Source: Trebouxia sp. TZW2008 (Eukaryota; Chlorophyta; Trebouxiophyceae; Trebouxiales; Trebouxiaceae). From it: a stretch of DNA of 64,000 bases. Location of the stretch: the NCBI GenBank assembly GCA_002118135.1, contig BDIU01000308.1, positions 48,548 to 112,547 on the forward strand, read 5' to 3'. The translations under genes were made by a program, and so were the position numbers. The notes beneath the pieces are model-generated. The model made no database searches and had not been told where the DNA came from. It was given only the letters and a program-made list of their open reading frames with translations. Positions 1-13,200 of this stretch are shown here, one piece after another. Positions within the stretch are counted from its first letter, which is position 1. Every line of letters starts with the position of its first letter.

Positions 1-500
1 TACCTTGCGGTGCAATGAGACTGTCCAGCTGGCAGGTGATTGCCTCCATGTCACTCTCTGCATTTGGAATTGCAGCCTGTCCTTCCAAACTGCTTGTGGG
101 CCCCAGGAATGCAGTCAGTGCAGCATCTACCTCATGCTGCTGCGTACTATGCAACAGCTTTGTGCTGTTTATGATGCCGCCGTTGCAGAAGCACTGCCTG
201 CACAAGCAACACCTGTTGCAAGCGAATCTTTTGGGGTTTTCTATGATACCTATGCCGTTTGCAGCAATTGGGGGCAGCTAGACTGTGCACATCCTGACAA
301 GCAGTCAAGCGTAACAGAGCCCTGCTGAGCGCTTGGAGACCATGCGCATCTGTTATCGACCAGCAGAGACATGGTAGCAAGTCAAGGCTTCCAGTTTCAG
401 CACGAATACACAGCATGACGGACCACAACCTCGCTGCAAGCAGGTTCTCAAGATTCTCACACAGTCCAGCGCCAAGACATAATTGCAAATGAGCGTTTTG

Positions 501-2148
501 TCAGGATCTGTGAATGAGCGACATCAGATTTGTGTCAGGAACAAACTTGAGCATGGCTTCCAACGCGCTTGAGATGACCTCAGCCGTGCACAACCACTGC
601 AGCTTGCCCTTCTGCGTCATCTGGATCAGCTCCTTCAGCTTGTGCGTCTTAAGACTGCCATCCTCAAGCTGCAGTTCAGCAGTCCCTTTCTCCTTGCTGT
701 GTGACCTGACATGCCCTTCAATCCTGCAAGACAGACGTGTGTTGCGCAAACACAGCAAACTTAATGAACCCAGGTGATCAAGCCTGGTTCTGACAACCTC
801 ATTCAGCAAACTTGGTGCAGGTTCGGCCGGTGACCTTTGGCTATGTTTGGGACTGCGCTGACTGCTTGCTGACATGGGTGTGTATGAGCATGTATGTGTG
901 AACAGCATGATATGCAGGAAAAACAGGATTGGTCAGAGAGGCTTCACATACCATTGTGACATCTTCTTGTGCCTTTTCTCAATCTGCAATCTGTCGCCAA
1001 CTGCGATGTCAGATGCACGGCATTCAGCCTTTGCTGGGTCTGCACCTGTGGCAGCAAAGTATGCCAATGTGTAGTCCGCAAAAGTGGTTTGCACACCTGT
1101 GCCTAAACAAATGCTGTGACCATGTGGGTCTTACCTGAGCAGGCCCAGAAAAGGCTGACTTTAGCTTTCTCAAATTTGCTTGTGAGTGCATTGGACACCT
1201 TGTCCTTGAGAGCGTCTGCAAGCGCTGCTGAAGACATCGACTGCAATGTGATGTTTGCACCCTGACCTGAACAAGATAGCATGCCTGTCAGCAGTGTAGG
1301 AGTCGACCATGACATGTTGCAGGAATGCATGAATGCTATTGCATGCTGCTCACCCTGTGGAGTACCCCAAACGTCTGTCAGCTGCTGAAAGTCCTGAGGG
1401 GCGGAAGAGATGAGCAAGGCAGTTTTGGAGGCTGGAACAGCCTTTCTGATAGCCTTGGCATTTGGACTATTGTTCTCTGCATCTGTGACATCTGGTACAG
1501 CCTCAAACCACTTCATGGACAGTTCATTCAGGTGCCTCTCAATAATGCTCCAAGTAGACGCTTGGTGGGTGTCAGAGGACCTATGACCTGCAGTTGCTGC
1601 GCTGCATGTTGAAAGCCAGCGAATTGAACAAGCGGGGTGCTAACATTGCTTGGTCACATTACAAGGGCGAATCCGGCTCACCCTTTTTGTGCAGGTGCTT
1701 TTCCAGCAGACATTGAAACGTCTCTTGAGATATCTCGTGTAGCCATCTACGCAGGCCTTCAAACATAGTACAATTGCACCTGACATGTTCTTCTGGCGTG
1801 AAAGGCAAAGGAACCTCTCCTGCAGCCATAAAATGCAAGCATGAGTATGCCAGAGACAAGTGACACAGTATGTAGGCTTGCTTTCTGTTGTTTGCAAACC
1901 GATGGGAACTGATGCAGACCTGTGAGTGAAGAGGTACAAGCGTCGTGCAGAGCTGCCTCAAAAGCTCTAGGTGCAACTAAGGTATTCACGAGCTTGTAAC
2001 CCCAAGACAATCCAGCAGCAGACTGGTGGCAGGCGGCCAACACTCTGGCACACAATAGTGTGCGTTCATGTGCCGTCAGATGGCCTGTGAAGTCGGCAAC
2101 ATCGACAAGCAGGAGAATCTTGACTTGCGGCATGCTGTGATCAGTCAC
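501..2148 (-). CDS. Treslin/TICRR-like replication initiation protein, N-terminal part (tentative)
   Basis: Start chosen at 2148 (MTDHSMPQVKILLLVDVADF). Exon-like blocks on the minus strand: 2148-1920 (donor GTCTGC), about 1828-1690 (LRRWLHEISQETFQCLLEKH), about 1545-1370 (WFEAVPDV, then TALLISSAPQDFQQLTDVWG), about 1265-1137, and about 722-560. A short hydrophobic strand followed by LSWGYKLVNT, then an acidic W-x-x-P-D block, then a strand of the type LLISSAP, resembles the N-terminal von Willebrand-like fold of Treslin, which helps load CDC45 at origins (family knowledge). The block at 722-560 (LEDGSLKTHKLKELIQMTQK) is helical and not diagnostic. The rest of the gene was not resolved and probably continues beyond the left edge. 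The assignment rests on weak pattern similarity; an unrelated conserved protein is possible. It starts 308 bp from the divergent NTF2-like gene. Confidence 0.4.
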
Positions 2149-2456
2149 AATTTGGTGCCACCGTCACACGAGGCATTTGGACTGGTCAGCGTCGTGGGCG
2201 TGCATACTGCTATCAGGCCATGCAGTACCCTCAGCGGGTCTTAAAGCTCGCGCATCCGCTTTGAGCTTTAACGCCGAGGTTGAGATGCACAGCTCGGCGT
2301 GTTTGTATTGGGGCGGCTTGGAAGGGCAGGCCCTTTCAGCTTCTGAGGGAGCGTTCTTAACACAGATGCAGCGCATGCAGCGTAACATCGACCAGGATCA
2401 AGCTTGACGCACACGTCCTTGTCAACACAACGTTTGCCGATCTTGACATCTGAATC
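2149..2456. promoter_or_regulatory. Divergent 5' spacer
   Basis: This 308-bp spacer separates the start codons of the minus-strand Treslin-like gene and the plus-strand NTF2-like gene, so it must hold both promoters and 5' leaders. I see no TATA box or other recognisable motif. Confidence 0.4.
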
Positions 2457-3277
2457 ATGCAAGTCCCGCAGAAAGAGATCTACGATATTTGCAAGCCGCT
2501 GTTGGTCACCAGGTCTTTGACGGATGTGCAGAGAATTGTCGACAAGGTATTCACGGAGGATGCTGTGTTCACCCACCCCTTCATAATCTCCAAAGGCAAA
2601 GAATCTATCACCAGGACGTATCAATTGTGGAAGAGCGTCAACAAGAAGATCGGCTTCGACATCGAAAAAGCAGGTATTGCAGTGACCGTCTCGGCCAGGA
2701 AGATGTGATTGCATCTTCAGTTTGCATCCAGAGCCGATCTATGCGGTTGCCGATATTGCACCGTTGCATGTGCAGTGCTGTCGGACGAGGGGGACCTGCT
2801 GGTGCTGGTCAACTTCAACAGTCATGAGTATCCCTGGTTTTGGCCTTTCAGCTTCCCTGCTCTGAAACTACACTATGACATCAAGCTGCAAGTTGTGGAC
2901 ACACCTCAAGGGAAGAAATTTTCCACACAGGTGAGCATTTTGCATCTGCAGTGGCCATCAACAGATCCTAGTCCGTGAGCATCGCTGCTACTCACAGTAA
3001 AGTTCGCTTGCTATTCAGCATCTGACTGTTCTTTGCATGTTGTTTCAGTGGATGTTGCAGGGAAGTGTGTGCTTTGAAGTGCCAATATATACTTCTGTGT
3101 TTCCTGCAGGATGACCATCTTAGAATATCTGACACACTATTGGAGATTCCTGGTCTGCGATATGTGATTACAACTGTGTACTTACGCGAATTTTGGGGTT
3201 GGCTTGTGACTCAAGGGATTTCTATTGGACTTGAGTTCTCCTCACATGCCCAAGGGCAAGTCAAACAGCTGCAATAG
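2457..3277 (+). CDS. SigF-type NTF2-like domain protein
   Basis: Three exons: 2457-2673, 2776-2930 and 3110-3277, all with GT/AG borders and matching phase; about 180 residues. Exon 1 has the helical start of a cystatin-like NTF2 fold with FTEDAVFTHPF and a following YQLWKSV helix. Exon 2 carries the beta strands (LLVLVNFNSHEYPWFWPF, then LKLHYDIKLQVVD). Exon 3 has HLRISDTLLEIPGLRYVI and an aromatic tail (LREFWGWLV) that may contact membrane. This order matches the SigF-like NTF2-like family best known from fungi, whose function is not established. The in-frame stop at 2706-2708 lies inside intron 1. The 3' exon ends 1 kb from the convergent REV1 gene. Confidence 0.6.
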
Positions 3278-4268
3278 GCTTTTGTTGACCGTTTTGGGAG
3301 CACAGATGGTGATCATTGTCAGTCTCTGCAGCAGACCTGCTTGAGTCAGGCAACATCGAAGCACGTGATATCACAATTTGAAAATTCAATTTGGTGTCAG
3401 TCAAGCTTTTGTTCACAAGATGCGGCAATGCAGACAAGTCTGTGTTGACATGACGCTGCTGCGCAAGATTTCAGTGACCCCTCTGATGTGTTTGCAAATT
3501 GTATCTGGATGTCAACAGGCTTTGAAGGATGCCCTCTGTTCATTACACTCTGTACCAATCGTCGGATTGCTCCTGGAGCATCATCTAGAGTGCTCAGCTT
3601 GACTTGAGTCTGCTTGAAGTGTTTTCTGCTAGGTGGTGAGCTGCTATGTTTTGACAGGGCGAGTGCGCTATGTTCATTTGATCAGCCAAGTTTCATTGAC
3701 CATTCTGCTGCAGGATTGCTGCTAGTTTTGGCTCGTATTGTACATGTATAGCTGAGCGGTGCAAATGTAATGTGATGCACTGTTGTTTCAGGGTTTCTCG
3801 GCAAGCTGAATTGCTGGCTACCAATTTCAGGAGATGATTGTTCGTTAAAACATACATTCAGAAACAGTCACAATATGTCTGTTACAATACAGTATCTTGG
3901 GAACCTCCCAAAGCAGAAGTCAACTACACTGTTAAGCTGTACACATGTCAAATCAATTTCAAATGCTGGAGTCAGAACGTCAAGTTGATTATATTTCAAT
4001 ATAATAATATAATAAATAATTCAATATAATATAATAAATAACACGTACAGGATAGCGATATGCGATTGAACGATTTGCCAACGAGTGAAATTCAATGCGA
4101 CAACTTCACACTGCTATACACTTTGAGCGCTGAAGGGTTTGGCAGCAATCTGACAACAAACTGCCTATTCAAACTGAATATCCCTGATCTGGCTAAGGCA
4201 GATTCTGGCTGGTCTGATCTACCTAATCAAATAGTCATGCATGGCAGTAGTGCAACAACAATACAATG
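3278..4268. other. Convergent intergenic spacer
   Basis: The spacer lies between the 3' ends of the NTF2-like gene and REV1. It has no supported ORF. It becomes AT-rich around 3985-4045, with an imperfect ATA/AATAAT run. TGTAA at about 3763 could be a chlorophyte-type polyadenylation signal, but it lies nearly 490 bp past the stop. Confidence 0.5.
3985..4045. repeat. AT-rich simple repeat
   Basis: An imperfect repeat of ATAAT/AATAT units lies in the convergent spacer between the NTF2-like gene and REV1. It is far more AT-rich than its surroundings. Confidence 0.7.
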
Positions 4269-7200
4269 TCAGAGCATCGATGATGACAAGCGCAGTGTAG
4301 CACCGTATACAGACCGCACTTCATCCTGTACACCTGCTATAGACTTGTTGACCATTTCTTGTATAGGCCCTGTAAATCTGAAACTTATAAGCCGCTTCAG
4401 CATGTATTGTACATCTTCAAGGTTATGCTGGACCTGCTTGGCAGCCCATTGTACCACAAGCTTTTTCAGTGCATCCAGCTTTTCTTCGACCTGTGCAACA
4501 TCTGCGTTCCTCTTTTCTGATTTGTCACTCGAACTCTTGTTCCCCACATGGTTGCAGCTATCAAGATTATTAGACAACCTGTTGAGTGCAATCTCAAGCT
4601 CTGGCCACAACTCTGAGGCAGGCTCAACAGAAGCAGAACGCATAGAGTTGTCTAGTGCTTGCTCAGCCGCTATTGCAGCTGCGGCCAATTGTTGCTGCTC
4701 TGCTCTGATGGCATGATTGTTCATGCCACGCCCAACTTTAAGCAGGTTGAGCCTGGCGGCAGCTGGGTGTTGCAAGTCTGCTGCTGTGCGCTGTGGCTGA
4801 GCCTGCTTGGCGTGCTTGCTCCTGGCAGGCAGCAGGGCCGACAATTCGTCCTGCAGATCTTGAGGTAGCTCGCACAGTACTGAAGGGTCTACCTGTGTGA
4901 AGCTCAGGGCTGCCTCAGTCATCCTGCAGGAAAAGAAAATTGTTCGCTTCTCTGCGTCACAATGGAAGTCCCTGAGATGGAAGGCAGCCTGGAGTTGCCG
5001 CTCTAGAAGAAGCAGCGAGCAGGAGTGTGACCTATGCACAAGAAGGCTCAACTGTGGAGGCAAATTGCGACACAGACATCACTCTACTATTCAAGAGTAC
5101 AACAGTCTGCAATGTCAGCGTAAACATTTCCAAACTAAGCAGAAATAAATTCTTTTGTGCGAAACCTGCAATGCATAGTGTCAGGAAGGTGCTAACACCA
5201 CAGCTGAGCATGTCAGCCAGGTTCATGCGCAGGCATTGTCAGCATCACAGCAATGGACTGCGTGTGAGCTGCACGCTGCATTGCCAATTGTACTGTGAAG
5301 TGTGACCAGCCACAGCGCAATATTTTCCACATTTTCCTATGCTAAGGCTGCCATAGTTGAATGAAAAGCAGAGGGTCTTTGTATGCAGCCTTACAGCAAG
5401 ATGTTTCTTTTGTTTCCACCCATACAGTGCAAGGTGATGGACAGACTGGGCTGACCTGGAATGTGCTGCCAGTCTTTGAGCCTGGCGACTGATGGCCTGT
5501 AGCCGGTCCAGCACGCGCTGCTTCTTGTTGGGAATAGCCCTAGCAGGGGCTGCAGGCAGCAGCCCCTCACGCCGCCGTTTGACTGGCTTGCTGGGGCTGC
5601 GCCTGGTGGGTACTAAACCTGCAGCAGTGCTCTTGTGTCAGCATGCTGTGTCCAGTTGTTGCAGTCATAAAAAAAATCAACTAGCAGACTTATAGAACAA
5701 GTGTACTGCTGTCAGCATGCTGTGCTGGGTTGTTGTAAGCAGGAACAGGACCAGACTACATGAAGCACTGCACTGAGGTCAATTTGACTGTGTGATGTCA
5801 TCAGGATGAAAGGTGTCCATTGTACCTGAACCAGTCCAGCAGTAAGCATGCAGCAATACCCTCCTGTCAGCATGCTATGCCTGCTTGTTGCAATCAAGTT
5901 GGAAGGTATCACAATTCTTGAAAAAGTCCAGCAGATAAAATGCAGCCATTCACTCATGTCAGATTGCTGTGCCTGCTTGTGGCAAGCCTGCTGCAAGATT
6001 ACAGATGGCCCAAAGCATGCTCCGCCTGCTTGTTGCAATCATGCTATAAGATGGCAGACTTTTTTATGCATGCTGTGCCTGCTTGTTGCACTCATAGAAG
6101 GTATCAGACTTTCCTGGACTTCCAGTGGGCTACAGGCGGCATGAGATAGCAGACAATGCACAAGCAATTCGCTGGCGCTGGCCTGTTGTGATCAGCTGGT
6201 GCAGTCAAGCTGCGAGGCAACAGCCTGCCTAAAGTAGCTTGGCATTGTTTGGATCATGATAGTCCAAAACCTTGATCCACAATTCTGAGGGTACACTGGT
6301 GCAGCTACAGAGCTGTGAGGGTTCAAAAGATGACGCACATACTGGCAATGACATGCATGGCATACAGCATGCAGGCCAAGCAGAAAGTCTATCTCTTTGA
6401 AATGTCAGGACTGCACTGTTTCAGGCAGCCATCGCAGATTCTGCAAAGGAAACGGTGCAGCAGAATGTTCTGTGACACGGATTCCCCTGCAGGATCTGCA
6501 ATGTCTGCACAGCATGGCAGAGCGCAGAGACATTCCTCAACAGCAACCTGTCTGGGTCATAATACATCATGCTGGCAGAAATTTTGACAATGTCAAGAGC
6601 GCAACCATGCCCACGCTGGCCCCATGGTGTCTGCCCATCTGCAGTTTTTCAAACAGTGAAAGCCTTAGCCATGCTGCATGTACCAGCAAATGCTTTCAGA
6701 ATGAGTTCAGTTTTGGCGCACCATAAGCAAGCTCCAGCTCTCGTCTGACTTCCAGGGGCAGGGCGTTCAACACAGAAGCATCAATCTGTGATGCTGGAGG
6801 CAGCGCAGCCACAGCTGCCTGTCCTGCTGCCACAGCTGCCTGTGCTGTTGCCACAGCTGCTGGGCCTGCTGTCACAGCTGCCTGAAATATTGCCCTGCCT
6901 TGCCTGCCACTCTGCTGCAGCTGTTGATTTGGACCAAGCGTCCCTGCAGCGTCAGCTGTGATGCTAGTGTGATTGGGTTGTATCTCATGCTTTGGTTTGC
7001 GAGATGTTGTAGCATCACTCTGGTCATGGCTGCTGCTGTGTTGCAGCTGGAGCTGAGGTGCAGGAGATCTGCTGCCATCAGACGCAGCAGGAGCTGCACC
7101 CTCTGTACTTTGGACAGCCCTCGGAAGCTCACGCTTTGCATGCTGTGTGTGCTGGGCGTGGTTTGTCCTGCTAGAGGAGTGGAAACTGGCTAAGGCTGTG

Positions 7201-10200
7201 CGCTCCTCATCCATGAGGTCCAAATCTAAAGGCTGGTCGAGGTCGAGAGATCCTTGAGGGTCAAACTGCTCTGGCTGAACATTTGCATGGCCAGCATTGA
7301 TCGACTCTGCTTGAATCTCTGGTGTATGCTGTGCCTGCTGAGCTTGCTGTGCTGACACTATCACAGCAGCCAGTGAAGGGGCACTCTGGTGCTCAGGAGC
7401 ATCTAGGTTTGTGTCTTGACCTTCAGATACTGAGTCACGCAGGACTTGGGGCCCTGCTAAATTTGCTGGGCTGTCATGAGCAGGAGCATTGTGCTGGGTG
7501 TTGGTGGGTTTTGTGGCGTGGACCTGCACCAAGCTCTTGCTACCCTTCTTTTCAATAGACCCAGCCCCAGTGCTGGCATGATGCGTGGGCATAGCTGATA
7601 TGGGCTGGTTGGCTAAAGCCTTTGAATGGAGTTGCACAGGCTCCCTGGCACCCTTTTCAGCATTTGCAGTGGTGTCAGAGCCTGCTGCTTTGCTGTCTGC
7701 AGCTGTGTGTGTGATACCTGCTGCTTCAGTATGACCTGAATCTGACGTCTCAGCTGAATCTGAGTGAGCTGCAGTGTGAGTCGGCTTCCCCAATCCTGCC
7801 TTTTGCAGGTTTGCCAGCTTAGTCATGAAGGCAAAGTCACTTGCACTGTTTGAGGCCACAGCTGCAGTTGGCGCTGGCAGCTTGGGCTTTTCACTGTTCT
7901 TGGGCAGGTTCTGCAGGAGCTCTTGCTGGTGTTCTGGCGGCAGGGCAGCAAAGACTGTAGCGTCAATCTGAGACAGCGTTAGGCCCTGAAGGCTGCCAGG
8001 CAGCTGCTGCTGTGGTGAAATAAGCCCAGCATGAGGCAGTACAACCCTTGGCAGCCCAAGAGCATGAGACCCATCCACTGTCACATGCTTGTTGCCTCGG
8101 CTCACTCGCCCATCAGCGTCAGTCTTCTGGGCCACAAGGTCATTGACTAGGCTCACATGGTCATCAGTCTCAGTCCTCTGTGCTGCAAGGGCTAGCTTTC
8201 TCTCCTGTGCTTGCTTGTGCTTGAGCGCAGCTTGAGCCTCAGCAGCAGCAGCTTGCTTGGTGAGCATGTCCTCTAAGCCTGCTTGCTTCCTGGGGCTGGG
8301 GCCTTTGACTGGGGGCTTCTGCAGGACCTGCAGAGTGCCCTTTGTGGGACTATACATGTTGAAGGCTGCCCTCTTGGCTACTGACCTCAACACTGATGCT
8401 GAAGCTGCTGGTTCAGCTGCTGGCAAGACAGCTTGCACTTCAGCAACTCTAGAGCCAGCGTCATCATTGCTGACAGGGAGTGATGCTGCTGCTGTTGCTG
8501 ATGGTGATGAGGCATGTTCCAGTGAGCCAGACTTGGCTGGCTGATCTGACCTTTGCTCAGCAAGTTGGTCACGCTTTTCACCATCTGCTGCTGACAGGAG
8601 TTCTGCAGGTGGCTGTTGATGCGCGGCATTATCAACAGCACCCCTCTGCTGAGCTTCTTCAGTTGCCTGCTGAAGGTTGTGAGCATCAGAAGCACTGCGC
8701 TCTGCCACAGGACTACTGTTCTGAGCAGCTTGAGCTGTGTTCTTGCCAGCTTCAGGATTACTCTGACCAGCACCTGCACTGCTAGGCCGGTCGCTGGTTT
8801 GCAAGCTTGCTGGGCGGCTGGCGTTAGCATCTGCAAGCTCTGTTGTGGACTTGACACCTGAAGGCACTCCCCAATGCTGTGGCTTGTCTTGCCAGAAGCG
8901 CACCCAGGGGCCACTTCTGGGGTCATGGGTGGAGGGAGGGGGGGCAGACACCTTTGAGGGGGCCGTCCCCCCAGGCTTGGCTGCTGCAGAGGCAGGGTCT
9001 GTGTCCAGCCTTGTCATCTGCAAAGCGGATGCACCCAGTCAGACATCGCAAGTGACCGTCCAACTGAGAGCATTCTCTGCAGCGATTCTGCGGCATCACA
9101 TGCCAATCTGTGAAACACCCAGACAAAGCTGTACTGCAAGCCCATACTGTCCTTGAATGGGATCAAAAGGACTGGCGCCCACCAGGACATTGCTCTGAGG
9201 CAGTTGAAGCAGGCTGCAGGGCAATGCAGATGCGTCTCTCATCTCCGCATTGCTATGTGCTGTGTGTGAATGGGCGCAGACTGCTTCAGAGCATTCTGCT
9301 TGATTCTGCACAGCATTGACTTAACAAGAATGTCAGTAGCGCTGCCATGCACTGAGGTCGCTTCAGGATCATCAGGAAAATCGGGGTGAAGCACTGCACA
9401 GGCAGCTGTGCTTACATTGAGTCCAATCCCTCTGATCTGAGTGGGGTCAATCTTTAGGGCTCTCAGAAGTGCTTTGCCCTGAGAAGCCAGCTCAGAGGAA
9501 GCATCTGTGAAGCGTGACAAGGTCACACTGCGGCTCATGTTGTCACAGTCGCCATGCCCCATGAACTTGGGAGGGTCAGGGGCGTTGGTCTTGCGCCGCT
9601 TGATCTTTAGGCTGACTGTTCGGCCCTTGACGCCAGCAGCTACATACAGCAGAGCATTACAGCAATCAGCGCATGGTTTACCAGCAGAGTTGAAATGGGA
9701 TAAGATTGCATAAGGGCCAACATGGTCACTTACAAGCAGCATATTGCTCAACACCATCCGTTATGGGGTCCCAAAAATTTGACTGCAAAGCAGTTCACCA
9801 TGTGCGCTCAATATTTCTCATCATGTGCGTTGGACAGTGGAGAGCTGGTGTACACAGCAATGCAATCTCAATGCGCAGCCTCAAGCACTGCTGTGCTTAA
9901 CAGCGGATGTAGCCTCTGCGAGTACTGAGTCACCTTTCATTCTGGTGCTGAGCTCGCCAGCCAGGTTGTCCATGAAGGCCACGGCATCTGCATCATTCTG
10001 GAAGCGAATGCCCCAGTTGCACTCTGCCCCCACAGACTTGCGTGACTTGGGAGGCTCCACTTGGCGCTCATCCACTCCATGTGCATATGCCCATACCTGA
10101 CCACCTGCACAATGACGGCAAGTCAGTTCTTTTCCTTGCTGCAGCTTGTGGACAATGCATGGACCTTGCTGCTGTCGTCGAGCGGCAGCTGAGAACATTC

Positions 10201-13200
10201 CTAAAAAGGGGCCCAGGCGTATTGGACAGTGAGTTGCAAAAGAGCAAGACCAGGTGCACTAGATTATGACATGTTACACATCCACTTGAAACAAATTGAC
10301 TCACACATGCAGAATTGATTGTGGCACATGCCTGTTGAAAGCATTGCAGAACCATCAAGAATGCCTGTGACATAGATAGCAATTGGCACAGTCTCTAGCA
10401 GCCTGCATTCTCTAATGACCTTATGCTGTGCCACACATCTGGCAGCAACACAAATGTAGGACGCTTTCTTCTTCCCCAAGCATGCATTCTACCAAGCACA
10501 GAGCTAGGCTGATGACATTCAGCAGATTGTGCAGCAGTCATTGAAAGAGGTCAAAGTACCTGTCTTGTTACCAAGCTCCCTCTGCAGGGCTTCTTTGGTG
10601 GTGGCCCTGACCTGCCTCACGCTGCTGATGCCTATATCCTTGAGCTTGTGGCACATGTTCCACCCGACCCCTGGCAGCTCGTCCACCCCCAAGTCCAGCA
10701 GGTACGCATCCACCTGGAATGCAGTGATAGAAGCATCACATATGATGCCCTCGAGACAGTGCAGAGGGGTTGCAGACGAAAGTGATTTAGTTCACGCCAC
10801 ACTCGACACTGTGCTGACTGTGAAATAAAGAGCAGCGCTCTTGTGATGATGATCAAGGAAAGGCAGGAAATTCGTGCCATGAGAGTCAAGGCTCTGCACC
10901 CAAAAGCATGAAGACCTTACACAGGTTGCCGGAGGATGCTCACCTGATCAGACTGAATCCTGAACTGGCCATTGGGTTTGCCTTTCTTGGTAGCTAGCCG
11001 TGCTACCAGCATGCAAGGCCCAATACCAGCACTGGCTGTGCAGCCTGTTGCCTCAAAAATCTGCTGTCTGATGGAGGTGGCCACCTCTGAGGGGTCGCCC
11101 AAGCCAGTCACATCCAGATACGCCTCGTCACAAGACACTGGCTGAACGCATGCTGTGGCTTGCAGCAAGATCTTGTACACCTGAAACCAAAACGCCCTCT
11201 GTCGCTCAACATTGCTTTTGTGGTGTTCAACTGCACTGCAGTACATGACATGGTGAAAGCAACTCAATGATGACTGCTGTCTGATGAAGGTGGCCACCTC
11301 TGAGGCGTTCCCCAAGCCAGTCACATCCAGGTACGCCTCATCACAAGACACTGGCTGAAGACACGCTGTGGCTTGCAGCAAAACCTTGTAAAACTGACAC
11401 CACATCTTGCTTCAATATATTGATGCTGCTGTCATGGTTTGATGTAGTCCATGGGCTTACAGCTATGCGCACTGTATGACAGAGACCTGTTTCTGCGTGC
11501 ATGCTTGAAAGCAGCGCACGATCTGGTGAATAAAGCTTGGTAATTAGCGCGACCCGCTCTGTGCTTGTCGGTGCTTGTCCTTGTTGATCAGGGGCATACA
11601 GGTAAAGAGCAAAGCACACATGCTAGCGAGTGCAGATACATTGTGGGCTGCATGCAAGGGAAAAGGGTAGTATATGGCTCATGCAACAGCTCTTCCAGCC
11701 TTTTACAGTCTGTCAGTCACCGGTTAATGCCAGCAACATGACAAGCATTTATTCTAGAAAAGAAAGAAAAGAAAAGTCTACGCCGTTAGGCGTCATAACG
11801 GGAGCGTCTGTTTATAGAGGCAGCCCGGGTCTGCCGCTTCAAGAGCAGCAGCCATCATTTTATCTAGATTGCCAGACCAAACATAACTGTCCACACACAC
11901 AAGGTCATTACCAGACTAGGAAAGCCATGTGACAAATATGATTTGCTACTTGACACATGATCAGCAAAACCACACATCATGCTTTGGACAGGATGCGATT
12001 CTAGCATGGTTTTGTGCCTTGGCACACTGATCTGCTCAGAGACTTCCTCATACTTGTCAAATTGGTAAGGCATGACTCTCAGGTGGGGGCACCGTGTCTT
12101 GGCCTCAGCAATGAACACTTTGACAGCCAACGATAACACACCACCACAAGAAAAACATTGATGCTTTGGCAACAATGCGGCTTTGTCACAGCCTGAGAAA
12201 CTCAAATGCCCACCTGCTCAGACACTTCCTCATTCTTGTCAAACTGGTAAGGCATCACAATGAGGTGGGGGCACAGCTTCTTGGCTTCAGCAATGAACAT
12301 GCTGGTCTTGATGCCAAACTTGTAGTAAAACCCACAATGACCTAGTGAAATCGCTGTGACATGTGTGATGGCATACAGACAGCAATGGTTGGGATAGAGA
12401 GTGACTCTGAGACCCTCTGACACAGGGATAATCTCACCTGCTCAGAGACTTACTCATACTTGTCAAATTGATAAGGCATCACAATCAAGTGTTGGCACCT
12501 TGTTTTGGCCTCAGCAATGAACACTTTGACAGCCAACAACAACACACGAGGACAAGAAAAAACATTGATCCTTTGACAACAATGCGGCTGTGACACAGCC
12601 TGGGAAATTCAAATGCTCACCTGCTCAGAGACTTCCTCATACTTGTCAAACTGGTAGGGCATCACAATCAGATGAGGACACCGCTTCTTGGCCTCAGCAA
12701 TGAACATGCTGGCTTTAATGCCAAATTTCCGGGCCTCATAGTTGGCTGAAGAAATTTCCCCAGTGCCTTGAGCACTGTTGGAGTGACTGACAGCTAAGGG
12801 CTTGCCCTTGAAAGCTGAATCTGCCAGTTCTGCTACTGAGGCAAAGAAGCAGTCCATGTCCAGGTGAATGATTGCACGCTCAGTCTGTGCTTCTGCACCT
12901 GCACCATCAGTTTGTAAGAATGTGAGTCATGGTTATAACTGGCTGAAGACACTTTCCCAGAGCCCTGAGCGCTATTGGAATGACTGACAGCTAAAGGCTT
13001 GCCCTTGAAAGCTGTATCTGCTAGTTCTGCCACTGATGCAAAGATGCAGTCCATGTCCAGGTGGATGATTGCATGCTCAGTGAGCAGCTCTGCAGCTGTA
13101 CATCAGTTTTTGATAGGAGGTAAATGATCGCAAGCCAAGTTTGTGATTCTGCAGCTGCATGACAAAGTGCAGCAGAGTAGGAATCAGGTTGTCAGACAGA

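Noticed and set aside
4060..4716. 218-codon plus-strand ORF
   Set aside because: It is antisense to the REV1 last exon, whose minus frame shows UBM and C-terminal domain homology. The plus frame is Ser/Cys/Leu-rich and shows no family.
8387..8926. 179-codon minus-strand ORF in another frame of the REV1 linker exon
   Set aside because: Shadow of the long low-complexity REV1 linker frame, which carries the UBM motifs.
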